Below are positions 44,310 to 52,736 of a stretch of DNA of 64,000 nt, piece by piece; positions within the stretch are counted from its first letter, which is position 1; every line of letters begins with the position of its first letter. Below the pieces are notes generated by a model that was not told the origin of the DNA, ran no database searches, and worked only from the letters and a program-made list of their open reading frames with translations. Source of the stretch: Deltaproteobacteria bacterium (GTDB lineage: Bacteria; Desulfobacterota; Desulfobacteria; Desulfobacterales; Desulfosarcinaceae); contig JAKALP010000005.1 of the NCBI GenBank assembly GCA_021824175.1, positions 124,001 through 188,000 on the forward strand, read 5' to 3'. Made by a program: the position numbers and the translations under genes.

Positions 44310-45950
44310 ATGACCATCAGTTCATTAGCGGGGCAACCGGTTCCACCGGCCGCTGTCGTCGATATCCCCGAATTGATCACCGCATATTATACGCGTCACC
44401 CTGAGCCGGGAATTGCCGAGCAGCGTGTTTCTTTTGGAACTTCCGGCCACCGCGGTTCGTCTTTAAAATCCGGATTCAACGAAGACCACATTCTGGCTAC
44501 TAGTCAAGCGATCTGCTTTTACCGCCAAGCCCATGGCATCAATGGCCCGCTTTTCCTGGGAATGGATACCCATGCCCTTTCCACACCGGCCATGGCCACG
44601 GCACTGGAAGTACTGGCGGCCAACAATGTTTTGACCATGATCGCCAAAGACAATGACTACACTCCTACTCCGGCTATCTCCCACGCCATCTTAACCTACA
44701 ATCAGGGCCGCGCGAGCGGATTGGCCGACGGCATCGTCATCACCCCATCGCACAATCCGCCCGAAGACGGCGGGTTCAAATATAATCCTCCCAGCGGTGG
44801 GCCGGCCGGAAGCGAAATCACAGCCTGGATCGAAAAGCGCGCCAATGAACTGCTGGCTGACAACCTCAGGGAAGTCAAACGCATGCCATACGAGAAGGCC
44901 TTGCGGGCCGACACTACGCGTATTTATGACTACCTTGGTATTTACGTGGGCGAGCTGGACAAAGTGATCGACATGGCTGCCATTCGCAATGCCGGTATCG
45001 TCATGGGGGTTGACCCACTGGGCGGCGCCGGCGTTCATTATTGGCCGGCCATAGCCGAACGGTATCAGCTTAATTTAACGATCGTCGATGACACCGTAGA
45101 TCCGACCTTCCGCTTCATGACCTTGGACTGGGATGGCCGTATCCGCATGGACCCGTCATCCAGCCATGCCATGCAACGGCTGATCGGGCTTAAAAATCGT
45201 TTCCAAATTGCTTTTGGCTGCGATACCGATCACGACCGACACGGGATTGTCACCAGCACTCAGGGGTTAATGCCGCCCAATCCCTATTTGGCGGTTTGCG
45301 TTCACTACCTATTTCAGAATCGAGCCGGTTGGGCCTCTTCGGCGGCCGTTGGCAAGACCCTGGTCAGCAGTTCGATGATCGATCGCGTGGCCGCAGCATT
45401 GGGCCGAAGATTGCAAGAAGTGCCGGTGGGATTTAAATGGTTCGTGGACGGCTTGTTAGACGGCACCCTGGGTTTTGGGGGAGAAGAGAGCGCCGGCGCA
45501 TCGTTTGAGCGCATGAATGGCACGGCCTGGTCCACGGATAAGGATGGCCTGATCGCTTGTCTACTGGCCGCGGAGATCACCGCCAAGATGAAGCGTGATC
45601 CCGCGCAGATCTACCAGGAGCTGGCGGCCCGCTTCGGTGCGCCGGTCTATGCCCGCATCGATGCTCCGGCCACGCCGGCCCAGAAGAAAGCGCTCTCCAA
45701 ACTTTCGCCGGACAAGATCAAACTCAAAGATTTGGCTGGAGAGAAGATTGAGGCGGCCCTCACCCATGCTCCGGGCAACGGCGCTGCCATCGGCGGCCTT
45801 AAGGTGGCCGCCGCCAACGGCTGGTTTGCGGCCCGGCCCTCGGGCACCGAAGATATCTATAAAATCTATGCCGAGAGTTTTAAGGGCGAAGAGCATCTCA
45901 AGAGAATTCAGGAAGAGGCCCAGGCCATCGTGGCGGAAGTAGTAAAGTAA
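44310..45950 (+). CDS. pgm: phosphoglucomutase (alpha-D-glucose phosphate-specific)
   Basis: This 546-residue enzyme, the same length as E. coli Pgm, interconverts glucose-1-P and glucose-6-P. Seen are [12 protein letters not shown], the phospho-serine loop [13 protein letters not shown], metal loop DTDHDRHG, sugar loop FGGEESAG and phosphate loop [20 protein letters not shown] lies 6 bases before the ATG at 44310. It feeds UDP-glucose, glycogen and envelope sugar synthesis. Confidence 0.96.
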   Translation: MTISSLAGQPVPPAAVVDIPELITAYYTRHPEPGIAEQRVSFGTSGHRGSSLKSGFNEDHILATSQAICFYRQAHGINGPLFLGMDTHALSTPAMATALEVLAANNVLTMIAKDNDYTPTPAISHAILTYNQGRASGLADGIVITPSHNPPEDGGFKYNPPSGGPAGSEITAWIEKRANELLADNLREVKRMPYEKALRADTTRIYDYLGIYVGELDKVIDMAAIRNAGIVMGVDPLGGAGVHYWPAIAERYQLNLTIVDDTVDPTFRFMTLDWDGRIRMDPSSSHAMQRLIGLKNRFQIAFGCDTDHDRHGIVTSTQGLMPPNPYLAVCVHYLFQNRAGWASSAAVGKTLVSSSMIDRVAAALGRRLQEVPVGFKWFVDGLLDGTLGFGGEESAGASFERMNGTAWSTDKDGLIACLLAAEITAKMKRDPAQIYQELAARFGAPVYARIDAPATPAQKKALSKLSPDKIKLKDLAGEKIEAALTHAPGNGAAIGGLKVAAANGWFAARPSGTEDIYKIYAESFKGEEHLKRIQEEAQAIVAEVVK

Positions 45951-45966
45951 AATAGTGCCTCAACGA

Positions 45967-46010
45967 AAAGCCACGAAGATTGCTGTAAACTCTTCGTGGC
46001 TTTGTGTTTT
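45967..46010. terminator. bidirectional terminator between pgm and the UPF0182 gene
   Basis: The 12-bp stem AAAGCCACGAAG/CTTCGTGGCTTT (45967-45978 with 45992-46003) is followed by TGTGTTTTT on the plus strand and by T-rich bases on the minus strand. It suits the convergent gene ends. Confidence 0.88.
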
Positions 46011-46075
46011 TGCGCGAGAATATTTTTACTGTATCCCTCGGACGCCACAGAATATCGCGGCGGCCCATTTTTACT

Positions 46076-48838
46076 TTAAAGCACCTCTTGGGTATATGTT
46101 TTAGGTTGCGCGGGCTCTTCTTCACCTTTTTTCTCCGGGGCAGGCACGGCATTGGGTGCGCTTTCTGGCTGCGGAGGCTTCTTTTCAACTTCCGCGGGCG
46201 GTGGTTCTGCCTGGGGGGCTTGATCGTCAGGCAACTTGGGATAAAGCCGTTGGACTCCTTCAATCTCTTTTTGAACGCGTTCCCGCAACTTAGCAAATGC
46301 TTCTTCCAATGAACTCTCCATCACTACCACGCGGCCTTCGCTCATGATGATGCGCTGCAATTCCGGAATTTTGACCCGTGAAGTCGCTTTGAGGTAAACC
46401 GGCTGGATAAACAACACGCTGTTTTGTACCGGCAGAATAATCATCTTGCCGCGTACTACGGATGAGCCGGCCTGATCCCAAAGCGTAAATTGCTGGGCAA
46501 TGGTCGGGTCCTGATTGATCAGGGCGTCGATCTGGGCCGGCCCATATACTAGCTCACCTTTCGGGAAATTGTAGATCACAATTTTGCCGTAATTGTCGCC
46601 ATCGCATCCCACCACGCCCAAGGCCCGCAGATTATCCCGTCCTTTGGGGAACATGGGCACCAACAGGGAGAAATCGAGCTGCCCGGATTTGATCAAATCC
46701 AGAGTCACATAATAAGGCGTCAGGGGAACCGTGGTTTCCTGCCCAACCGCTTGGGCAAAAGTCCACAAGTCTTCCTGTTGAAAGAAAACCTGGGGATCGG
46801 TCTGATGATATTTGGCATAAAGCCGCATCTGGATGTCAAACAGGTCCTTGGGATAGCGTACATGGGGCCGAAGTTCAGCGGGCATCTGACTTTTATCCTT
46901 AAAAAATCCGGGATAGATGCGCTGATAGGCGCCAATGATCGGATCCGTGGAATCGAAGACATAGTAGTCCACCGAACCGTTGTAAGCATCCACCACGATC
47001 TTGACGCTGTTGCGGATATAATTTAGCGATTGTTTATTCACGGTGCTGGTGGCCGCGGCCGGATACCAAGTGGAGGTGGTGTAGGCGTCCACGATCCAAT
47101 AGATCCCTTTGTTCGTCGTGGCCGCATAAGGTGTCTGGTCCAGCAAAAGGAAGGGAGTCAACTGGCGAATACTTTCAAGAACATTGCGCCTGAAGAGTAA
47201 TTTGCTCTGGTCGGTAATCTTGGATGAAAAAAAGATGTCCTTATCGCCGAAATAATAGGAGAATAAAAATTTGCGCCATGGGGAAGAAATCGGTATGCCA
47301 CCACGACCATCGTAATTATTGGTCACATTGCTTTCGCCGCTGGGGTAATCCAGTTCTCCGGCCTTATTGGGCACGATGGCGTAAGGGTAATCCTGCATGC
47401 CGAAGTAAATACGCGGTTGCTCGATGTTGAACCCATATTCGGATTCTGGTGGAATATTGCGGATGAACCAGGTCATGGCATTGCCGCCGTCCTGACTGGC
47501 GGGTGTCATGACGACCCCGTAGCCATGGGTATATTGCAGATGATCGTTGCTCCAGTTACGCGATTCGGCGGGCAGGTTGTCATGATCAAGCTCCCGCGGC
47601 GATAGATACACCTGCTGATAGCGATCACCGACCTTGTAGTAACCAACGCTGACGATGGGAAAGGTATAGTAGGTGCGCAATTCTTGAAGTTGTTCAAACA
47701 CTGTATCCAGGGTTGACTCATCCCAGACCGGTATGTTGCGCAATAGATTGGTGACTTGCTCAGGTTCCGACCGCAAGGGAAAACGCTGGTGATTAAAGTC
47801 ACGAACTTCCACACCGGTGAGGTTATACGCCGTTAAGGTATTCTGGATGTTTTTATCAATGAATTTCTTCTCTTTGGAGATTTCATTGGGCTTGACCAGA
47901 TAGTTTTGCGCCAGCCGGGGTAAAAACTCTGAGTATCGAACCGCAAAGCCAGCAGCCAGGGCGATTACGGCAATGGCCAGGGCCATATAGCCCTTATGGG
48001 ACTGCAGCACCACAATCAAAATTATAGCCGTGGCGGCCATCAGCCCGATCAGCAGCCAGATGAGGGGCACGAGCACGTTCATCTGGGTAAAACCAGGCCC
48101 CGCGAACAGCGGCTCGTGGCTGCTGTCATATACCAGGGAGTAGCGCTGCAACATCAGGCCCCAGAGTTCGATGCCGAAGGCCATCAGGGTCACCAGACTC
48201 AAATGCCATTTGGCAAAACCGGAAAAATGAAAAAGCCGACTTTCCTGCAATCGATTCTTGGCCATATAAAGCACGACCAAGCCGGCCAGAAGAATTACCA
48301 GGGCGAAAAGCAGTCGGCGCTGCAACAGACTGTGAATCGGCAACGAGAAAAGATAAAAGGCCACATCCATTCCGAAAAAAGGATCTTTCGTTCCAGTGCC
48401 GGCACCGAAAATGTAGAAGAGAAAATGTTCCCAGTTGCGGTATAGCGGGAGCGTCAGGGGAATACTTATGGCAATGGAAAGGGGCACGTAAAAAAGAAGC
48501 GAACCGGTCTGGAATCCATGCACGATTCGGAGATAGCCGCGTTTGTCGGTTGGCGCCGCGCCTTTGTATTGGCGCCTAAAAAACCGCGTGGCCATCCAAA
48601 AATTAGAAAAAAATATCAGGAAGAACAAAAGGAATACAGCCGCGAAGACCAAGTAGCGATAAAGAATCCGCTGCCAGAAGTACAACTGGTAACCCAGCGA
48701 ATCAAACCACCAGATGTCAACCAATGAATTGGCCACCAGGATATTCAGCCCCACTCCAAGGAGCAGCAAGAAAAACAATAGTCCCCCGACGATGATGATA
48801 CGGCGGGGCCATGGACTGTGGTTCGCTCTATTTTCCAT
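46076..48838 (-). CDS. UPF0182 family large membrane protein
   Basis: This 920-residue protein has seven or so N-terminal membrane segments (residues 12-300, beginning IIIVGGLLFFLLLLGVGLNI and FAAVFLLFFLIFFSNFW) and a large extracytoplasmic domain with WFIRNIPPESEYGF, IYFGMQDYPYAIV and YVFDSTDPIIGAYQRIYPGFF, the UPF0182 pattern. The C-terminus has a Pro/Glu/Ala-rich tail. The function of the family is unknown. A GTG four codons upstream is an alternative start; GAGGTGAG precedes the ATG at 48838. The first bases lie close to the divergent methyltransferase promoter. Confidence 0.92.
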   Translation of the reverse strand: MENRANHSPWPRRIIIVGGLLFFLLLLGVGLNILVANSLVDIWWFDSLGYQLYFWQRILYRYLVFAAVFLLFFLIFFSNFWMATRFFRRQYKGAAPTDKRGYLRIVHGFQTGSLLFYVPLSIAISIPLTLPLYRNWEHFLFYIFGAGTGTKDPFFGMDVAFYLFSLPIHSLLQRRLLFALVILLAGLVVLYMAKNRLQESRLFHFSGFAKWHLSLVTLMAFGIELWGLMLQRYSLVYDSSHEPLFAGPGFTQMNVLVPLIWLLIGLMAATAIILIVVLQSHKGYMALAIAVIALAAGFAVRYSEFLPRLAQNYLVKPNEISKEKKFIDKNIQNTLTAYNLTGVEVRDFNHQRFPLRSEPEQVTNLLRNIPVWDESTLDTVFEQLQELRTYYTFPIVSVGYYKVGDRYQQVYLSPRELDHDNLPAESRNWSNDHLQYTHGYGVVMTPASQDGGNAMTWFIRNIPPESEYGFNIEQPRIYFGMQDYPYAIVPNKAGELDYPSGESNVTNNYDGRGGIPISSPWRKFLFSYYFGDKDIFFSSKITDQSKLLFRRNVLESIRQLTPFLLLDQTPYAATTNKGIYWIVDAYTTSTWYPAAATSTVNKQSLNYIRNSVKIVVDAYNGSVDYYVFDSTDPIIGAYQRIYPGFFKDKSQMPAELRPHVRYPKDLFDIQMRLYAKYHQTDPQVFFQQEDLWTFAQAVGQETTVPLTPYYVTLDLIKSGQLDFSLLVPMFPKGRDNLRALGVVGCDGDNYGKIVIYNFPKGELVYGPAQIDALINQDPTIAQQFTLWDQAGSSVVRGKMIILPVQNSVLFIQPVYLKATSRVKIPELQRIIMSEGRVVVMESSLEEAFAKLRERVQKEIEGVQRLYPKLPDDQAPQAEPPPAEVEKKPPQPESAPNAVPAPEKKGEEEPAQPKTYTQEVL

Positions 48839-48991
48839 TGTAACTCTCACCTCTTTGGGTTAAAGACCATTGCGATTTGTTCAAAGGAGCGGCATTGTAC
48901 CCATAAATGGATTCACTTTCAACCAGCGACGAGAACTCTTTTTCGGTTTTACATTCAAGGAACGAGTTGCAACGGGGGCTGGACAAAAGTA

Positions 48992-50131
48992 ATGCAAACC
49001 AACCATCGGATCGTTATCGGTAATGCCAACCAGTTGACAGCAGTGGCTGACCAGAGCATTGATCTGGTCGTTACCTCTCCCCCCTACCCCATGATCCAAA
49101 TGTGGGACGACATTTTCTGTGCCGCCGACCCGGCCATAAAGCAGATGCTCCAATCCTCGAATGTCGACGATGCCTTCGAAGCCATGCACCGCCTGCTGGA
49201 TAATACCTGGAAAGAGTTGCGCCGCGTCGTCAAACCAGGCGGCATCGTATGCATTAATATCGGCGATGCCACACGCACCATCGGGGGACGCTTCCGCTTG
49301 TTCGGCAACCACGCCCGTATCATCGCCGCATTTCGGGAGTTGGGCTTAGATCAGTTGCCGGTCATTATCTGGCGTAAAACCACGAATGCCCCTAACAAAT
49401 TCATGGGATCAGGGATGTACCCGCCCGGTGCCTACGTCACCCTGGAGCATGAGTACATTTTGATTTTCCGGTTGGGCGATATGAGAGAATTCATTTCCCC
49501 GGAGCAAAAGCAGAACCGGCGCGAGAGCGCCTATTTCTGGGAGGAGCGCAATATCTGGTTTTCGGATGTCTGGTTCGATCTGATCGGCACACGCCAAGCC
49601 ACCAATAATAACAACAAAAGCCGGGATCGCAGCGCGGCCTATCCATTTGAATTGCCTTACCGCCTGATTCAGATGTTTTCAGTTAAGGGAGATGTGGTTC
49701 TGGACCCGTTTCTGGGTACCGGGACCACGATGCTGGCCGCCATGGCCGGCGGCCGCCACAGCATTGGCTATGAAATCGACCAAAACTTTCAGTCAGTCAT
49801 TCTGGAAAAAATTGCGGGGCTACCTAAGCTCGCCAACCAGGTCTTGACAAACCGCCTGGAACAACACGAAAAATTTATCCAGGAACGCATCAACAAGGAA
49901 AAAGAGATTAAACACCGCAATCAGTATCATCTATTCCCGGTTGTGACGCGCCAAGAAGCTGAGCTAAGTTTTGATTGGGTGGAACAAATTCAATTCAGCG
50001 GCAATGACCAGGTGAAAGTGATCTACACCAAACAAGCGGCAGCTCCCGCACCGCTACCTGACGGGCCCGCGAAACCGCCGAAAAAGCAATCCAGAAAAAA
50101 TCAAAAGCCTCAACAACTGGAAATGTTCTGA
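48992..50131 (+). CDS. orphan DNA methyltransferase (beta-class N4-C/N6-A)
   Basis: This 379-residue DNA methyltransferase has catalytic motif IV TSPPYP at 28-33 and SAM motif I DPFLGTGTT at about 240, in the IV-then-I order of the beta class; SPPY favours N4-cytosine methylation. No cognate endonuclease is nearby, so it may be a solitary regulator or phage-protection enzyme. Upstream codons of the open frame (to 48818) lack coding character. Its TGA abuts the stop of the convergent kinase gene with no base between. The C-terminal Pro/Lys-rich tail is variable. Confidence 0.88.
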   Translation: MQTNHRIVIGNANQLTAVADQSIDLVVTSPPYPMIQMWDDIFCAADPAIKQMLQSSNVDDAFEAMHRLLDNTWKELRRVVKPGGIVCINIGDATRTIGGRFRLFGNHARIIAAFRELGLDQLPVIIWRKTTNAPNKFMGSGMYPPGAYVTLEHEYILIFRLGDMREFISPEQKQNRRESAYFWEERNIWFSDVWFDLIGTRQATNNNNKSRDRSAAYPFELPYRLIQMFSVKGDVVLDPFLGTGTTMLAAMAGGRHSIGYEIDQNFQSVILEKIAGLPKLANQVLTNRLEQHEKFIQERINKEKEIKHRNQYHLFPVVTRQEAELSFDWVEQIQFSGNDQVKVIYTKQAAAPAPLPDGPAKPPKKQSRKNQKPQQLEMF

Positions 50132-52300
50132 CTAGATCACAGCCCGTGGATGCCCATCCAGCATGGCGCGGATTTTAGTGGAAAGCTGGTGCATATTAAA
50201 CGGCTTTTGCAGGAAGTCGCTGGAACCGGCCATCAGCAGGGATTGGGCTTGTTCCACCACATAATACCCGCTGGCGAACAGCACCTTTACATCGGGACGA
50301 ATATCCAGCAGATGCCGGTAGACATCTTCGCCATCCATGTCCGGCATTACCATATCCAAAATGACCAGGGAGATTTTCTCCTGGTTGTCGCGGTATAAGG
50401 CGATGGCTTTCTCCCCATTATTGGCGGTGAGCAGGGAGTAGCCCAATCCTTCGAGCATCAGCCGGGCCACATCGATAATGTACTCTTCGTCATCCACCAG
50501 GAGAATGGTCTCGGTCCCCATTTCGATGGGCTCCACCACTGGGGTCTCCACTTCCGGAGACAATTCTGATCCCGGCAAATAGACATCGAAGGTGCTGCCC
50601 TTGCCCACCTGGCTTTTTACGGTGATGAGGCCATTGTGATTCTTGACAATGCCGAAGACCGAGGCCAGGCCCAGCCCCGTGCCGCGCCCCGGCTCATGGG
50701 TGGTGAAAAATGGCTCGAAGATCCGTCGCATGGTGGCTTCATCCATACCGATGCCGGTATCGGTGACGCTGATCTTTATGTAGCGGCCCGGTTCCGCCTC
50801 ATAAGGCTTCACAAAGGTTTCATCCAAAACAATGTTGCGCGTGGTCAGGTATAAATCGCCAATGCCATTCATGGCTTGCCAGGCGTTGAGAAACAGGTTC
50901 ATCAAGACCTGTTCAATCTGGCTGCCGTCGGCCATGACTGTCCAAAGATCAGCCTGATAGTCACCATGAATCGTGATGGCTTTGCGGGTGCGCCCGAACA
51001 TCTCCGCTGAGTTTTGTAAAATCTCGTTCATGTCCATGGGCTTGACCACATATTTGCCGCCCCTGGCAAATCCAAGCAGCTGTTTGGTCAAGCGCGAACC
51101 GCTGTCCACGCAGTCTTCGATGTTCTTGAGTTTCTCGGTGAAAAGCGGATCATTCTCGGCATCCAGATAGATCAACGAAACATTTCCCTGGATTCCCATG
51201 AGCAAGTTATTAAAGTCATGGGCGATGCCGCCGGCCAGCGTGCCCAGCGACTCCATGCGTTGCGCCTCCTGGAAACGCCGTTCCAGAACCTTATTTTGGG
51301 TGATGTCGCGCATGAAATTGAGCGTGGCGGGTTCGCCCTTCCAGCGGATATTGACCGTGTGCATTTCAACCCACATCAGTTCATTCTCCGCGTCTACAAG
51401 GCGGAGTGAAAGCGCGGCCGGTTTTGGGTCCAACCCATTAAGGCGATTGAGCAACTGATCCGGCGCCTCTTTACGATCGTCGGCGTAGATGTATTCTTCC
51501 AGGGGTTTGCGCCGCTGGGCCATGGCCAGTTTATGGGCGACTTCGCGGGCCTTGCGATTGGAGAACTGGAAGCGGTTGTTTTGAAAAATGAATATCGCTT
51601 CATTGGCGTTTTCCACCAGAAGCCGATATTTTTCTTCGGACTCGATCAGGTTGGCCTCGCTGCGCTTTAAATCGGTGATGTCGCGCCAATGCTCGACTAT
51701 GCGAAATACCCGGCCATCCATGTCCCGGATGGGGTAGGCGCGAATATCCATCCAAACCCCTCTTGAAGCGATATATTTTTCAACCTGAGCCGGTTCATTG
51801 GTTTCCAGTGTTTGACGCGCGGCGCAATTATCGCAAGGGCCGTTCTGGTCAATCAATTCGAAACAGCGGCGACCGTTGATCAACTCCTCGTTTTGCCCAA
51901 AAAATTTGTAGCCGGCCTGGTTGAACCTCAAAACCCGCCGGCTGGCATCCTGCACGCCGATGATGTCCGGAATGGCGTTGAGCATGGCCTCCAACATGAG
52001 GGAGGCTTCGCGGAACTGATCCTCGAAGGAGCGCCTCTCTCGTTCGGCCAGACGCCGTTCGCGGTTTTCATGGGTCAATTTTTCGTTGATGGCCATCAAT
52101 TCGGCGGTGCGGCTGGCCACCAGGGACTCGAAGTGGTCCCGATAACGGATCAATTCGATTTCCAACCGCTTGTGGTCCGCCATAATCCGACGAATCCGCT
52201 CTTCGGCCGCCATGCGCGCGCTCTTTTCCTGGGCGAGCTGTTCCTTCAATTGCGCCAACGAATCATCGATCAAAATGTTTTTCACTGGAAGGTCCGGCAT
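50132..52300 (-). CDS. hybrid PAS-sensor histidine kinase
   Basis: The 722-residue soluble kinase has an N-terminal coiled coil (to about 105), PAS 1 (about 105-225) with a CDNC pair that could hold a metal or disulfide, PAS 2 (about 225-345), HisKA with phospho-His361 in GGIAHDFNNLL, HATPase with MNLFLNAWQAM, DTGIGMD and GRGTGLGLA, then a C-terminal receiver with DDEE and Asp near 649 (LVILDMVMPDMDG). No membrane segment is present, so it senses cytosolic cues. No separate response regulator is next to it. Its partner is unknown; nothing ties it to PilR. Confidence 0.92.
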   Translation of the reverse strand: MPDLPVKNILIDDSLAQLKEQLAQEKSARMAAEERIRRIMADHKRLEIELIRYRDHFESLVASRTAELMAINEKLTHENRERRLAERERRSFEDQFREASLMLEAMLNAIPDIIGVQDASRRVLRFNQAGYKFFGQNEELINGRRCFELIDQNGPCDNCAARQTLETNEPAQVEKYIASRGVWMDIRAYPIRDMDGRVFRIVEHWRDITDLKRSEANLIESEEKYRLLVENANEAIFIFQNNRFQFSNRKAREVAHKLAMAQRRKPLEEYIYADDRKEAPDQLLNRLNGLDPKPAALSLRLVDAENELMWVEMHTVNIRWKGEPATLNFMRDITQNKVLERRFQEAQRMESLGTLAGGIAHDFNNLLMGIQGNVSLIYLDAENDPLFTEKLKNIEDCVDSGSRLTKQLLGFARGGKYVVKPMDMNEILQNSAEMFGRTRKAITIHGDYQADLWTVMADGSQIEQVLMNLFLNAWQAMNGIGDLYLTTRNIVLDETFVKPYEAEPGRYIKISVTDTGIGMDEATMRRIFEPFFTTHEPGRGTGLGLASVFGIVKNHNGLITVKSQVGKGSTFDVYLPGSELSPEVETPVVEPIEMGTETILLVDDEEYIIDVARLMLEGLGYSLLTANNGEKAIALYRDNQEKISLVILDMVMPDMDGEDVYRHLLDIRPDVKVLFASGYYVVEQAQSLLMAGSSDFLQKPFNMHQLSTKIRAMLDGHPRAVI

Positions 52301-52736
52301 ATGATCTTTGCTGTGATGGTCAATAAGGAAATTTGGGCTTCATTCAATGGTGCCCCTACTATATGCAATTCCCGGTATGATCACAAGCCGCAATCTACCA
52401 CGGGGTGTGAGTCGGAAGTAATGTCTGAAGCTTAAACAATGCGCTTATACTTGGGACTCGAACTTGAGGATTCGAACAGATTTTCATTCCACTGCCTCAC
52501 ATGACCGCGCAAAAATGATCCGGGCGACGGGATGCAATCACACTTGGCACCCGTCCCAATATGTAAAAATGCTCTTTTTTCCCCAGGACCATCGATTTGA
52601 GAGTCCCGCCCTTAAGTTTAGGCAAAACCTGTCGATATGACAGTATATACTGCGTCTAGGAAGGCCGCCGGTAGCACGGCGGGGTACCCTGGTTCAAAAA
52701 AACATAATATCAAGAAGCGGTTAGCTAACATTTAGC
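52301..52736. other. 436-bp region before the repeat-protein operon
   Basis: No gene is supported between the kinase start and the ATG at 52737. The right part holds two hairpins of a structured leader (52621-52688). A TGGCAC at about 52535-52540 was tested as a sigma-54 -24 box but lacks a -12 element. Confidence 0.55.
52621..52688 (+). promoter_or_regulatory. structured leader of the 52.7-56 kb operon, faintly GEMM riboswitch-like
   Basis: GGCAAAACC opens the element, then hairpin CTGTC/GACAG (52629-52633 with 52639-52643), then hairpin CCGCCG/CGGCGG with loop GTAGCA (52665-52670 with 52677-52682), then GGTACC. The order GGCAAACC..hairpin..hairpin..GG-TACC recalls c-di-GMP-I riboswitches, but their ACGCAAAGCC block is not present. 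It lies about 50 bp before the ATG. Confidence 0.35.

Noticed and set aside
52535-52552. TGGCAC as a sigma-54 -24 box before the repeat-protein operon
   Set aside because: The expected TTGCW at -12 is replaced by CCAAT, so spacing and bases fail.
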